Shown here: positions 8,079 through 16,344 of the stretch, one piece after another
Layout: every line of letters starts with the position of its first letter
Numbering within the stretch: position 1 is the stretch's first letter
From: Pedobacter rhodius
Lineage (GTDB): Bacteria; Bacteroidota; Bacteroidia; Sphingobacteriales; Sphingobacteriaceae
DNA: 64,000 nucleotides
Direction: 5' to 3'
Assembly (NCBI RefSeq): GCF_027213645.1
Contig: NZ_JAPWGL010000002.1
Coordinates: 62,001 to 126,000 of the forward strand
Position numbers and translations under genes: made by a program
The notes under the pieces: model-generated
What the model was told of the DNA's origin: nothing
The model's input: only the letters and a program-made list of their open reading frames with translations
Database searches by the model: none

Positions 8079-8938
8079 TTACTTAAAATCTCTTCAACAT
8101 GTTTTTCGATATTATCGCAAATCTGATCAACCGGCAAATCATTCGCATCCTCCCCAAACGGGTTCTCTATTTCTTCAGCTATCAGCTCTAAACTCGCTAA
8201 TACATAGAGGATAAAAGGAACAATTAGCACCAGGTAATAGCCTAAACTAAATACCCAGCCTATCGGAATGGTCAGCACGTAAACAAAGAGAAATTTCTTG
8301 ATAAATACGCTATATGAAAATGGAATCGGTGTATTTTTAATTCGCTCACATCCACCGCAAATATCCGTAAATTGATTTACATCATTGGTTAAAACAATCA
8401 GTTGCTCGTTAGAAATCAGGCCTTTTGAAGTAAGCGCGTATAACCTTGAAATCATACTGCTGGCAATCTGATTAGGAATGTGTTTTCCGGCCTCTACTTC
8501 GATTAAAAAACTATTTTTACCAAAGTAAAGCTTCTCGCGCAGATGTTCTTTTAATGCAAAAGCATATTTAGGAATCCCATATTCAAAGAAACGTACATCA
8601 TCATCGGGTAAGTTCAAAGCCTTGATTTTCATCGCAAAATTGCGACTTACATTTGTTAAAGCACCTAAAAGCTTACGGCCATCCCACCACCTGTCATAAG
8701 ATGTGTTTGTTCTGAATACCAAAAGCATGGAAATCACAAAGCCAAGCAAACTATGCATCAAACCAATATTACTTACATAATCACTTTTAGAAAGTTTAAA
8801 AATATTAAGTTCCAAAAATGCGACAAGAGCCGAATAAATTGACACACTTATCATTAACGGCCACAGTTTTCTGAATGTATCTGCTTTATGGATATGAAAT
8901 ATGAATGTGAACCAATCTTTAGGGTTATAGTTAATCAT
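8075..8938 (-). CDS. Bestrophin-family anion channel
   Basis: A 287-residue membrane protein. It opens with an amphipathic NPKDWFTFIFHIHKADTFRKLWP, followed by helices at about 27-46 and 58-78. VFRTNTSYDRWWDGRK (about residues 74-89) is the bestrophin signature just after the second helix, and two further helices lie near 215-250. IENPFGEDANDLPVDQIC near the C-terminus is the other strongly conserved bestrophin motif. Bacterial bestrophins are pentameric channels in the inner membrane. The gene begins 6 bases downstream of kynU and overlaps the next gene by 4 bases, hence an operon. Confidence 0.9.
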   Translation of the reverse strand: MINYNPKDWFTFIFHIHKADTFRKLWPLMISVSIYSALVAFLELNIFKLSKSDYVSNIGLMHSLLGFVISMLLVFRTNTSYDRWWDGRKLLGALTNVSRNFAMKIKALNLPDDDVRFFEYGIPKYAFALKEHLREKLYFGKNSFLIEVEAGKHIPNQIASSMISRLYALTSKGLISNEQLIVLTNDVNQFTDICGGCERIKNTPIPFSYSVFIKKFLFVYVLTIPIGWVFSLGYYLVLIVPFILYVLASLELIAEEIENPFGEDANDLPVDQICDNIEKHVEEILSK

Positions 8939-8944
8939 CGAATT

Positions 8945-10234
8945 TTAGTTTAAAACTTTTCTGGTTACCTCAAGCAGTATTTGTCCGGTTTTGTAAATAT
9001 CTTCAAATGAATTGTAAAGCGGTATCGGACTTAAACGAATCACATCAGGTTCGCGCCAATCGCCAAGCACATGATTTTCAACTAAACCATCAAAAATAAG
9101 CTTTCCCTGCTCTTTGGCAATGATGGAGAGCTGAGCACCCCTATCTTTAACATCCTTAGGCGTAATAATCTTATATTGCTCAAATCCTAAATTTATATTA
9201 ACCTCATTTATAATAAATTCCAGGTAATTGGTTAAAGTTATACTTTTATTTCTTAATGGTTCTATGAAACCCGCTTGTTCAAAAAGCTGAAGCGATGCAT
9301 GATACAAAGCCATCGGCATTACCTGTGTACAACTGATTTGCCAGCCATCTGCCCCTGCTTCCGGAATAAAACCTTTTTCCATTTTAAAACGCTTATTTTC
9401 CTGGTAACCCCACCAGCCTGCGAAACGATTCAGTTCTGTATTTCCGAAATGTTTTTCATGAACAAATATGCCACTTATACCTCCCGGACCTGAGTTTTGA
9501 TATTTATAAGAGCACCAGCATGCAAAATCCACCTGCCAATCGTGAAGCTTAACAGGAACATTTCCGGCGGCATGTGCCAGGTCCCATCCTACAATTGCTC
9601 CAATTGAATGACCAGCGTTGGTTATTGCTTCCATATCGTACCACTGACCAGTGTAATAATTAATCCCTCCAAATAGAACCAAGGCAATTTCAGAACCGTT
9701 TTCTTCGATTTTAGCGATAATATCTTCAGTTCTTAAGATTTCCTCGCCCTCAAGAGGAAAAACCTCTAGGATCGCTTCTTTCGGGTCGAAACCGTGAAAT
9801 TTAACCTGGCTTTCTATTGCATATTGGTCGGAAGGAAAAGCACCACCCTCCATAATGATTTTGAAGCGCTTTCCTTTTGGCTGATAAAAGCTAACCATCA
9901 ATAAGTGGAGGTTCACCGTTAAGGTATTCATCGGACAAACCTCTGAAGGAAATGCACCAACAATCGGCGCCATTAATTTTTTGAGTTCTTTATGATAAAA
10001 CATCCAGGGCTGATCTCCATCAAACCAACCCTCAACTGCATAATTAGCCCAGTTGTCTAACTGACTACCTAAAACTGCTTTTGCCACTTTAGGTTGCAAG
10101 CCTAAAGAGTTACCACATAGGTATATAAATTCTTTATTGTTATGCTTTGGAAATAAGAATTGATTTCTAAAATCCTTCAATTCATCAGCTTCGTCCTGCG
10201 TTTTCGCAAATGCCAAATTGTTTTCTAAATTCAT
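8945..10234 (-). CDS. kynU: Kynureninase
   Basis: A 429-residue PLP enzyme that cleaves kynurenine (or 3-hydroxykynurenine) to anthranilate (or its hydroxy form) and alanine. The signs are YLCGNSLGLQP near the start, DLAHAAGNVP, and CWCSYKYQNSGPGG with the PLP-binding Lys244, plus RFAGWWG. I chose the ATG at 10234 (MNLENNLAF), preceded by GAGG, over an upstream TTG at 10273 because the latter lies inside a terminator hairpin. It leads a minus-strand run with bestrophin, HDAC-like, pseudouridine synthase and lipoprotein genes. No other kynurenine-pathway gene is in the window. Confidence 0.93.
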   Translation of the reverse strand: MNLENNLAFAKTQDEADELKDFRNQFLFPKHNNKEFIYLCGNSLGLQPKVAKAVLGSQLDNWANYAVEGWFDGDQPWMFYHKELKKLMAPIVGAFPSEVCPMNTLTVNLHLLMVSFYQPKGKRFKIIMEGGAFPSDQYAIESQVKFHGFDPKEAILEVFPLEGEEILRTEDIIAKIEENGSEIALVLFGGINYYTGQWYDMEAITNAGHSIGAIVGWDLAHAAGNVPVKLHDWQVDFACWCSYKYQNSGPGGISGIFVHEKHFGNTELNRFAGWWGYQENKRFKMEKGFIPEAGADGWQISCTQVMPMALYHASLQLFEQAGFIEPLRNKSITLTNYLEFIINEVNINLGFEQYKIITPKDVKDRGAQLSIIAKEQGKLIFDGLVENHVLGDWREPDVIRLSPIPLYNSFEDIYKTGQILLEVTRKVLN

Positions 10235-10249
10235 CGCCTCAATATTAAC

Positions 10250-10280
10250 AAAAAAAGCAGGTATTGTTGCCAAACCTGCT
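10250..10280 (-). terminator. Rho-independent terminator after the PNPOx-like gene
   Basis: On the minus strand a 7-bp stem AGCAGGT/ACCTGCT (10280-10274 with 10262-10256) with an 11-base loop is followed by a run of T. It lies between the stop at 10302 and the kynU ATG at 10234, and therefore separates kynU from the upstream gene. Confidence 0.7.
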
Positions 10281-10301
10281 CTTAAAAAGAAGTGATGTTA
10301 T

Positions 10302-10790
10302 TTAAAACTTCATTGTATCGTGTTTTCCTAAATCAGGTGTTTCGCCGGTAACAACCGCCTTTAGTATACTGAAAAGCACAACAATTTTAAATGATGAAGC
10401 ATCCCAATATTCGGCTTCTTCAGGTGTAACTTTTATCAAAATTAACCTTGGGTCTTCGATTCCGTCAGGGAACCAGGCTTTAATAAACGGAGAGAAATAA
10501 GCTTCCTTCCTAACTTTATCATCAATCAATTCTGCCTTTCCTTTAACCGTTAAATAAGTGTTCTTTGATGGATCACTATAGGCTAAAAGAACGTTATCGT
10601 CTTTAGAAATTTCTTTAGATTTTAATGAGTATTCGTTTGTATAAAACCAGATACTGCCGTCATCTTCAATTTTTGCAGTGCCCATTGGCCTGCTTCCGAA
10701 TTCCTCACTTGCTGAGAAAGTGGTAAACATACATGTTCTTACACTTTCTGCCATCTCTTTTAGAATTGCTATATTTTTCTCGTTTTTCAT
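10302..10790 (-). CDS. Pyridoxamine 5'-phosphate oxidase-family protein (general stress protein 26-like)
   Basis: A 162-residue split-barrel flavoprotein. SVRTCMFTTFSASEEFGSRPMG (about 17-38) is the first strand pair of the general stress protein 26 type, followed by GSIWFYTNEYSLKSKEISKDDNVLLAYSDP and TYLTVKGKAELIDD. GSP26-like proteins bind FMN or FAD and are not the true PdxH. WFPDGIEDPRLILIKVTPEEAEYWD is also typical. It has its own terminator, so it is probably monocistronic. The physiological role is unknown. Confidence 0.83.
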   Translation of the reverse strand: MKNEKNIAILKEMAESVRTCMFTTFSASEEFGSRPMGTAKIEDDGSIWFYTNEYSLKSKEISKDDNVLLAYSDPSKNTYLTVKGKAELIDDKVRKEAYFSPFIKAWFPDGIEDPRLILIKVTPEEAEYWDASSFKIVVLFSILKAVVTGETPDLGKHDTMKF

Positions 10791-10843
10791 TTTATTAAGT
10801 ATTTGTAAGAAAAACAGGATTTCAATAGAAATGTTTGAGTTGC

Positions 10844-11449
10844 TTAAGCCTTATTTGGCTTACTAACGTATTTATTGCCTTTCACAAAAAAACGCCAGGG
10901 CAGCAAAGCATGTTCTTTGGCATACGCAATCCCAACACGGGGACTCGCGATAATTTCATCATCCTGGTAACGGATTTGATGATCTTCAATCCAGATTTCA
11001 TCAGCAGATAAATCCTTCGCATTAAAAGAACGATCGATACCCAACGCTTTTGCAGCAGAGCCCGGGCCTGAAGAAATCGCAGCTTTCGAAATTGGCATAT
11101 TTCGCCTTTCTTCAATCAGCTCCTTACCTAATAACGGCTCTATTGCCCGTATCAAAACGGCATGAGGATCGTCCTTTACCGAACTTACCACATTAAAAAG
11201 ATCATGCATCCCATAACACAAGTAAACATATGCAACACCACCCTGGCTATACATGGTTTCGGTACGATTTGTACGGCGACCGCCATACGCATGCGAAGCT
11301 TTATCCTTAATTCCAAAATAGGCTTCGGTTTCTACAATTATACCTGCAGATATTTTGCCGTCTATCTTAGTAAAAAGGACTTTACCAAGTAAATCTTTCG
11401 CAAGTTCAACGACATCTTCATTGAGGTAATAATCAGGAGATAATTTCAC
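10844..11449 (-). CDS. DNA-3-methyladenine glycosylase (AAG/MPG family)
   Basis: A 201-residue base-excision repair enzyme that removes alkylated purines. Family marks are LAKDLLGKVLF, IVETEAYFGIKDKASHAYGGRRTNR (holding the catalytic Glu region), AYVYLCYGMHDLFNVV, HAVLIRAIEP and GPGSAAKALGID, all of the human MPG/AAG type and not of the Tag or AlkA type. The start is a GTG at 11449; no earlier ATG is in frame near it. The preceding methionine-sulfoxide reductase gene ends 16 bases upstream, so the two form an oxidative/alkylation-damage pair. Confidence 0.92.
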   Translation of the reverse strand: MKLSPDYYLNEDVVELAKDLLGKVLFTKIDGKISAGIIVETEAYFGIKDKASHAYGGRRTNRTETMYSQGGVAYVYLCYGMHDLFNVVSSVKDDPHAVLIRAIEPLLGKELIEERRNMPISKAAISSGPGSAAKALGIDRSFNAKDLSADEIWIEDHQIRYQDDEIIASPRVGIAYAKEHALLPWRFFVKGNKYVSKPNKA

Positions 11450-11465
11450 TCTTTTATCTAATGTT

Positions 11466-11942
11466 TTAATTTAATAAAACTGATATAATTTGCTCTAAAT
11501 AAATTTGGTCTGTTGTATCAAAGTGACTTAAAAATTCACTATCAACATCTAAAACTCCAATAACTTCACCATTTTTAATTAACGGTAATACGATTTCAGA
11601 TTTTGATGCAGACGCACAAGCAATATGACCTGGAAATTCATCAACATCGGGCACGATTAAGGTTTGCGACTGCGCCCATGATGCACCGCAAACGCCCTTA
11701 CCTTTTTTTATTCTGGTACAGGCCACCGGTCCCTGGAAAGGCCCCAAAACCAATTCATCATTTTTAACAAGGTAAAAACCTACCCAGAACCAGTTAAACT
11801 GTTCTTTTAATGCTGCTGAAACATTCGCCATATTTGCCACAAAATCAGTTTCACCATACAATAATCCTTCTATTTGTGGAATTAATGATTTGTATTGATT
11901 TTCTTTAGACGTGTTTCTGGTTATGATTAAATCTTCTGCCAT
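11466..11942 (-). CDS. msrC: Free methionine-(R)-sulfoxide reductase (GAF domain, fRMsr)
   Basis: A 158-residue single GAF-domain enzyme. The three family cysteines are present with canonical spacing: C75 in GPVACTRIKKGKGVCG, C85 in the same stretch and C109 in GHIACASASKSEIVLP. NWFWVGFYLV and GVLDVDSEFLSHFD complete the YebR pattern. It reduces free methionine-R-sulfoxide in the cytosol. The ATG at 11942 follows a TAnnTTTG box by about 50 bases. The glycosylase gene follows 16 bases after its stop. Confidence 0.92.
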   Translation of the reverse strand: MAEDLIITRNTSKENQYKSLIPQIEGLLYGETDFVANMANVSAALKEQFNWFWVGFYLVKNDELVLGPFQGPVACTRIKKGKGVCGASWAQSQTLIVPDVDEFPGHIACASASKSEIVLPLIKNGEVIGVLDVDSEFLSHFDTTDQIYLEQIISVLLN

Positions 11943-11992
11943 AGTTGACCAGGATTAAAGTATTTTAAGATTAATAGGATTACAGTAAGTAA

Positions 11993-12000
11993 CAAAGTTA
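11993..12000 (-). promoter_or_regulatory. Candidate Bacteroidota -7 box for the msrC-glycosylase operon
   Basis: The minus-strand octamer TAACTTTG matches TAnnTTTG and lies 50 bases upstream of the ATG at 11942. No clear -33 box is visible. Confidence 0.38.
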
Positions 12001-12056
12001 AGCAGGATTAAAGGATTTTAAGATATACATAATTATAATGACAAAATTTTGAAAAC

Positions 12057-12791
12057 ATGATAACAGTAATTTCATTAGTTTTGACGGAATTAACCACATT
12101 CAGCATGATTGTCGCTTTAACCATAACAAAGTTTCGAAACAGCACTATTCCTTTTGCATTTTTAGGTATGGCTGTTCTGCGTTTTCCATTATGGCTAAAC
12201 AAACAATGCAGATTCTGGAAATTAATGGGAAGTGGAAAGGACGCTCAAGTTGATTCAGGACCCGATTTTAAGCACTGGGCAATACTAACAACATGGGACA
12301 GTAAATTAGATTGTGATAATTTCTATAAGCAATCTTTCCCAATAAAATGGTTTCGTTTCTTTGGAATGGAAGAGTTTACGATTTTACTTAAACCTTTATC
12401 TTCACATGGCTTATGGTCAGGTAAACAACCATTTATAGCAGATAAAAATGAAGTATCGTTAAACAAACGTGTTGCTGTTATCACCCGGGCGGCAATTCAT
12501 TTTAAAAAGGTAAAAGAATTTAAAAGCAATATCAAGAGAGCGGCGATAGAAATGAGAAAGGCAGACGGTTATATTTTGTCAGCAGGCGTTGGTGAAAATC
12601 CTTTTCTTGATCAGGCTACTTTTTCCATCTGGGAGGACTTAGATAGCATGAAAAACTATGCTTACAAATCCGTTGACCATTCTGACATCATTAAACTCAC
12701 CAGAAAACGTAAATGGTATTCGGAGGAACTGTTTGCACGTTTCGAAATAATTGAAAGCCAGGGAAGCTTAAATGGGCAATCCTTAGTATAA
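12057..12791 (+). CDS. Spheroidene monooxygenase (CrtA)-like protein
   Basis: A 244-residue protein with the CrtA-like pattern: VALTITKFRNSTIPFAFLGM near the start, CRFWKLMGSGKD, HWAILTTWDS, GHGLW-like SSHGLWSGKQPF, AVITRAAIHFKKVKEF and GVGENPFLDQATFSIWEDLDSMKNYAYKSVDHSDII. CrtA hydroxylates or ketolates carotenoids in phototrophs; Bacteroidota homologues occur outside carotenoid clusters, and none is seen here, so the reaction is uncertain. Family alignment favours a start at the ATG at 12105 (MIVALTITKF); the ATG at 12057 adds 16 residues and is kept as the longest reading. Confidence 0.75.
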   Translation: MITVISLVLTELTTFSMIVALTITKFRNSTIPFAFLGMAVLRFPLWLNKQCRFWKLMGSGKDAQVDSGPDFKHWAILTTWDSKLDCDNFYKQSFPIKWFRFFGMEEFTILLKPLSSHGLWSGKQPFIADKNEVSLNKRVAVITRAAIHFKKVKEFKSNIKRAAIEMRKADGYILSAGVGENPFLDQATFSIWEDLDSMKNYAYKSVDHSDIIKLTRKRKWYSEELFARFEIIESQGSLNGQSLV

Positions 12792-12844
12792 ATCCAACTA
12801 TTTAAATTTATTTACACAGCCATCATCCAACTAAAATTAAATAA

Positions 12845-13096
12845 ATGAGAGTTATCGCAGAACTTCCGCACCCGAAGTGTAAAATATCAATCTTTTCCAT
12901 GAACCAAAAATACATCGTAAAATTTGAACAGGGTACTTTTGAGCAGAGTTACAAATTAGCAGAGCTGGATCTGAGTGGAGGAGGTGTTAATGATGTATTC
13001 GAAATATTGGATGAAAATTTTATTGCCACCGTAATCGAACGATTTAAATTAATGCGAAAAGATTTTACTGCAGCCTACAAAAGACACCAGTTTTAA
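12845..13096 (+). CDS. Small conserved-looking protein, function unknown
   Basis: An 83-residue protein opening MRVIAELPHPKCKISIF and continuing SMNQKYIVKFEQGTFEQSYKL, then a C-terminal helix (ENFIATVIERFKLMRKDFTAAYKRH). The body looks like a small beta-sheet followed by a helix, with no signal peptide or membrane helix. It starts 53 bases after the CrtA-like gene in the same direction. Codon usage and composition match its neighbours, so it is probably real. I do not recognise the family. Confidence 0.65.
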   Translation: MRVIAELPHPKCKISIFSMNQKYIVKFEQGTFEQSYKLAELDLSGGGVNDVFEILDENFIATVIERFKLMRKDFTAAYKRHQF

Positions 13097-13521
13097 CAAA
13101 TGGTATTCTTAACTGATTGATTATCAATACTAAAAAGCCTAATTACGAATTTTATTTTGATTTTAAAGGCATTTAACGTACTTAAAATGCTCTTTATGTA
13201 ATAATTTAGTTTAATATAACATACATAACTAACTGATATAAAGAAAAATAAATTAGTCAACAAAATATTATTTTGAACCTCGTTTTTGCCAAATAAATGG
13301 GAAGTTTAGACGTTTAGCATATTATTTGGAAGAATTAACAGGTTTTAATTAGTTTGGTTTTCAGAAACTTATCGTGAATTAAATAACCATTAAATTAGTA
13401 GATAACAAAAAATAGTTATGATACAGAGTTAGCCTGCAATAAGCGAAGTCGATTGAAGGGCAACTATTATATGATATCGATTATAAAAAGATCTTCGTCA
13501 GTTTACCATTTAAGCATTGTC

Positions 13522-13668
13522 AAATCGTCATCCGATAACTATCGGATTCGACTGTAGTGGAGAACTTGAAGTTTCTGAGAAGCAAAATCTTTGGAATTGT
13601 TTCCGGTTCAAAGATTTCTTCATTACGCTGCGCTCCATCCGATAGCTATCGGATCGAAATGACGATTT
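13522..13668. repeat. 147-bp inverted-repeat element with GATAGCTATC-type palindromes in both arms
   Basis: The ends are a 10-bp perfect inverted pair (aaatcgtcat at 13522-13531, atgacgattt at 13659-13668). Inside the left arm is atccgataactatcggat (13530-13547) and inside the right arm the perfect 18-bp palindrome atccgatagctatcggat (13637-13654). The arms can also pair through AAATCTTTG and CAAAGATTT in the middle, so the whole unit folds into one long imperfect hairpin. It has no coding capacity and resembles a MITE/BIME-like intergenic element. Confidence 0.75.
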
Positions 13669-13833
13669 TCTTAATTAACCAAATTTATTTTGATTTTTAT
13701 GAGATAAATTATCCCTCAGACTGACCTCACGATTCGCAACTTAATGACATTTACGGTAGGCAGGCAATCATTTGCGAAAGGAAATAAATTAACTCATGAA
13801 AGATTGCCACAGCCGATAAAGAATCAGCTTCGC

Positions 13834-13851
13834 ATCCAATAGCTATCGAAT
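13834..13851. repeat. Degenerate copy of the GATAGCTATC-core palindrome
   Basis: atccaatagctatcgaat differs from the 13637 palindrome by two bases. It lies just before the stop of the Dabb-protein gene and appears to be a fragment of the same repeat family. Confidence 0.55.
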
Positions 13852-13870
13852 CACGACTTTGATGATTTTT

Positions 13871-14221
13871 TTATCCTTTAACAGAAGAAATCACAATATC
13901 ATGAACAACTACCCTATACCAGTTTTTAGAAAATTTTTCTACGGCATCTAAATGTGCTTTATCTTCCTGGTAAGCATTATGATCTTCAAGACTTGCGAAA
14001 GTAATTGTCAACGCATAAGTAAAAGAGTTATCTGTTACCGGACGAACCGGCGTATTTGCAGCCAAACCGTAATTAAGCGTTTTAATGTATTTGATAGGTT
14101 TCAAAGCCTCGAAAAATTGAGTAAAGTCGGCTATTTCCGTTTTTGTTAATTGAGGTTTTAACCAGAACATTACAAAATGTTGTATCTGGCCTGTTTCTGC
14201 GGTATTATTATCAGACATCAT
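13871..14221 (-). CDS. Dabb (dimeric alpha-beta barrel) stress-responsive protein
   Basis: A 116-residue ferredoxin-like protein of the stress-responsive A/B barrel family. IQHFVMFWLKPQLTKTEIADFTQFFEALKPIKYIKTLNYGLAANTPVRP contains the usual HFVMFWLK opening strand and long helix, and FTYALTITFASLEDHNAYQEDKAHLDAVEKF the second half. Members dimerise and mostly lack known functions. Two adjacent ATGs (14221 and 14218) could serve as the start. The gene stands alone between a repeat-filled gap and a terminator. Confidence 0.85.
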   Translation of the reverse strand: MMSDNNTAETGQIQHFVMFWLKPQLTKTEIADFTQFFEALKPIKYIKTLNYGLAANTPVRPVTDNSFTYALTITFASLEDHNAYQEDKAHLDAVEKFSKNWYRVVVHDIVISSVKG

Positions 14222-14261
14222 TTATTTTTTGAACGAATATATAAGGATTTTTTCCAAGCAC

Positions 14262-14289
14262 AAAAAAAGCGGTCATTAAAAATGACCGC
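14262..14289 (-). terminator. Terminator after the glycine-zipper lipoprotein gene
   Basis: An 8-bp perfect stem gcggtcat/atgaccgc (14269-14276 with 14282-14289), five-base loop, and a seven-base A-run at 14262-14268, which is a T-run on the minus strand. It follows the stop at 14313 of the minus-strand gene by about 24 bases. Confidence 0.8.
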
Positions 14290-14312
14290 CTTGAATATAT
14301 ATTAAGAACTAA

Positions 14313-14810
14313 TTAGTTTTTAGGCTGAACTCGTCCTGATTTTCTGTCTTCTCCTCTACCGATTAAGTAACCGCCACCAGCACCGGCCAAACCACCGATA
14401 ATTGCACCACGGCCTTTTTTCTTATCGATTAAGGCACCGCCAACTGCACCAGCTGCTGCACCAATTACAGTACCTTTTGCGGCATCACTCCAGCCTTTTT
14501 TCTTAGCGGTTGGTTGTGTACCACCATACGAACTTGAACTACTTCCACCGGAGCTTGCATAAGATCTTGAAGATTTTGCACCTGCTCTACGGGCTGCTGC
14601 TAATTCGGCTTGTCGTTGTGCTTCCTCTGCCTGCTCCTTTTTTACAAGTTCTGCTTTTTTAAAGCTATCTAAGCGTAAACTATCTTTAACCGCTTTAACA
14701 GCTAATTCTTTTTCGGCTTGTTGTTGTTTAAGTGCTGCTTCTTCTTTTGCTTTATTATTACAAGCAAACATTACTGAACTCAAAGCCAATACGACTAATA
14801 TCTTTTTCAT
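14313..14810 (-). CDS. Glycine-zipper lipoprotein
   Basis: A 165-residue protein. Residues 1-17 form a lipoprotein signal ending MFAC (Cys17). A long charged, coiled-coil-like section rich in Glu, Lys, Gln and Ala (about 20-75) is followed by a Ser/Gly linker and a glycine zipper: GTVIGAAAGAVGGALIDKK and GAIIGGLAGAGGGYLIGRG at about 113-150. Glycine zippers of this YMGG/OmpA-associated type insert in membranes or bind the cell wall. It is probably anchored in the outer membrane. The precise role is unknown. Confidence 0.85.
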   Translation of the reverse strand: MKKILVVLALSSVMFACNNKAKEEAALKQQQAEKELAVKAVKDSLRLDSFKKAELVKKEQAEEAQRQAELAAARRAGAKSSRSYASSGGSSSSSYGGTQPTAKKKGWSDAAKGTVIGAAAGAVGGALIDKKKGRGAIIGGLAGAGGGYLIGRGEDRKSGRVQPKN

Positions 14811-14942
14811 AACTTTAATTTTTTGATTACTCTTTCTCAGCTACCTAACCTCACTCAGAAATTTCATTTGTGTTAAATGATTTAGTTAACTACAGATACT
14901 AAAGAAAAAATGATGCCAAATTGTTTTGAAAATTTAGAAATG

Positions 14943-15665
14943 CTAATATAAATCGATATACCAGAAGCCAGTTTCCTGAACTTTATCACTAACTGGTTGT
15001 GAGTCATCATCATCTTTAGCTGGTGTATTATAAGTCCGAAAAACCAGCTCTCCTGTTTGGAATACTATATTTTGCTTAAAAACCGGGCCTTCAAAGGCAA
15101 AGGTATGAAACTCACCATTTTCGCCGCAAGGATCAATTTCGGGGGGTAACTTATTGATTAATTTACTGTTGATAACTTTTCCGCAGATTGCTTTTAAATT
15201 TTGCTGCGCACAAACAATGATGGTTTTATAGTTCAGTTCAAGAAATTCATTAACCAGTTTAAGGGTGTCTTTATTCCACAAAGGAAATAAGGCTTCCAGA
15301 CCGGCGTCTTCTAATTTGTTTTCACGGTACGTACGTAAATCCTGAAGAAAAATATCGCCAAATATGGAATGGGTTATGCCTTCTGCTTTAAATTCAGATA
15401 AATGCTGATGCATAACATTATCATATGTTTCCATATCAGGCATTTCCGGCAATCTGATTTGATGTAGCGGAATGCCGATACTTTCAGCTTGTTTTATCAA
15501 TAAAGCTTCCCGAACACCGTGCATGGAAACCCGATTGTACTTTTCAGTAACTGTTGTAACCAAGTATTTGATTTCGATTGAAGGATCCTGCAATGCATAG
15601 TGAAGGGCCAGGGTGCTGTCTTTACCTCCGCTCCAGTTAAAAATGCAAATCTTTCTATTTCTCAT
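14943..15665 (-). CDS. DUF71/COG2102 PP-loop ATPase (diphthine-ammonia ligase family, B12-associated)
   Basis: A 240-residue PP-loop enzyme: ICIFNWSGGKDSTLAL with SGGKDS at residues 12-17, then HGVREALLIKQAESIGIPL, GDIFLQDLRTYREN, and GENGEFHTFAFEGPVF, the DUF71 C-terminal signature. Archaeal and eukaryal homologues amidate diphthine on EF2, which bacteria lack. Comparative-genomic work has proposed that a bacterial subgroup acts in B12 salvage, and its place here in a B12 island fits. I chose the ATG at 15665; it overlaps the end of the sirtuin gene by 11 bases, indicating coupling. Confidence 0.85.
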   Translation of the reverse strand: MRNRKICIFNWSGGKDSTLALHYALQDPSIEIKYLVTTVTEKYNRVSMHGVREALLIKQAESIGIPLHQIRLPEMPDMETYDNVMHQHLSEFKAEGITHSIFGDIFLQDLRTYRENKLEDAGLEALFPLWNKDTLKLVNEFLELNYKTIIVCAQQNLKAICGKVINSKLINKLPPEIDPCGENGEFHTFAFEGPVFKQNIVFQTGELVFRTYNTPAKDDDDSQPVSDKVQETGFWYIDLY

Positions 15666-16344
15666 TAAACAAGATTTCCTGGAGTTCCGCCACGCCTGCC
15701 ACAGCATTTTTCTCGATACTGATTACATTCCTATATCGTTTTACATCCGGCATTTTAGGATCGATTATGTATTTCGGAGTAGTTGATGGAATGAAATCTA
15801 TCAATCCTGCTGCCGGATAAACGGCTAAAGATGTTCCAATCAGCACAAAAATATCCGCTGTGCTGCAAATTTTGACCGCTACTTCAATCATGGGTACAGA
15901 TTCGCCAAACCAGACAACATGCGGTCTCAGTTGCGAGCCTAACTCGCACAAATCGCCCATTTTAATTTCTGTGCCATTTACCGGATACGTTAAGCTGGAC
16001 TTTCTATCAGACTGTGATTTGGTTATAATGCCATGAAGATGCGTCACCTTAGTCGATCCCGCCCTTTCATGTAAATCATCTATATTTTGCGTGATGATTT
16101 CGACATCGAAATCCTTTTCGAGCTCAGCAAGAATTTCGTGACCGCGATTTGGTTTAGCTGCCATAACCTGACGCCTTCTTTCGTTATAAAATTCCTGTAC
16201 AAGTCCGGGATTTCTTTCCCAGGCTTCGGGAGTTGCTACATCATAAACATTATAACCTTCCCAAAGCCCGTCAGAATCCCGAAATGTTTTTAGTCCGCTT
16301 TCTGCGCTAATCCCGGCTCCGGTTAAAACAACTAGTTTCTTCAT
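15655..16344 (-). CDS. cobB: Sir2-family NAD-dependent deacylase lacking the zinc cysteines (CobB-like)
   Basis: A 229-residue sirtuin. GAGIS (9-13), TFRDSDGLW, TQNIDDLHERAG with QNID at 86-89, the catalytic His104 in LHG, and RPHVVWFGESVP are all present. FYNERRR gives Tyr53 and Arg56, the pair that selects succinyl/malonyl-lysine in class III sirtuins such as SIRT5. The usual four zinc-binding cysteines are absent: the segment after H104 has only Cys133, and the module looks shortened. It starts with TAATG overlap after the BtuF-like gene and overlaps the DUF71 gene. It probably removes acyl groups from lysine or has another role near B12 metabolism. Confidence 0.9.
   Translation of the reverse strand: MKKLVVLTGAGISAESGLKTFRDSDGLWEGYNVYDVATPEAWERNPGLVQEFYNERRRQVMAAKPNRGHEILAELEKDFDVEIITQNIDDLHERAGSTKVTHLHGIITKSQSDRKSSLTYPVNGTEIKMGDLCELGSQLRPHVVWFGESVPMIEVAVKICSTADIFVLIGTSLAVYPAAGLIDFIPSTTPKYIIDPKMPDVKRYRNVISIEKNAVAGVAELQEILFNEK

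Larger units (their letters stand above)
13097..13870. other. 774-bp gap without genes, filled with repeat remnants
   Basis: No ORF here looks like a gene. The first 330 bases are very AT-rich with no recognisable signal. From about 13430 to 13860 the gap holds pieces of the palindromic GATAGCTATC-core repeat: a 147-bp element with inverted ends (13522-13668) and a partial copy near 13834. The left part has several long A/T runs but no clear promoter facing a gene. Confidence 0.6.

Noticed and set aside
10235..10273. Longer kynureninase from TTG at 10273
   Set aside because: The extra 13 residues lie within the terminator of the upstream gene; the ATG at 10234 has a GAGG-like site and matches the family start.
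12008..12202. 64-residue minus-strand ORF over the start of the CrtA-like gene
   Set aside because: Antisense shadow with no recognisable domain.
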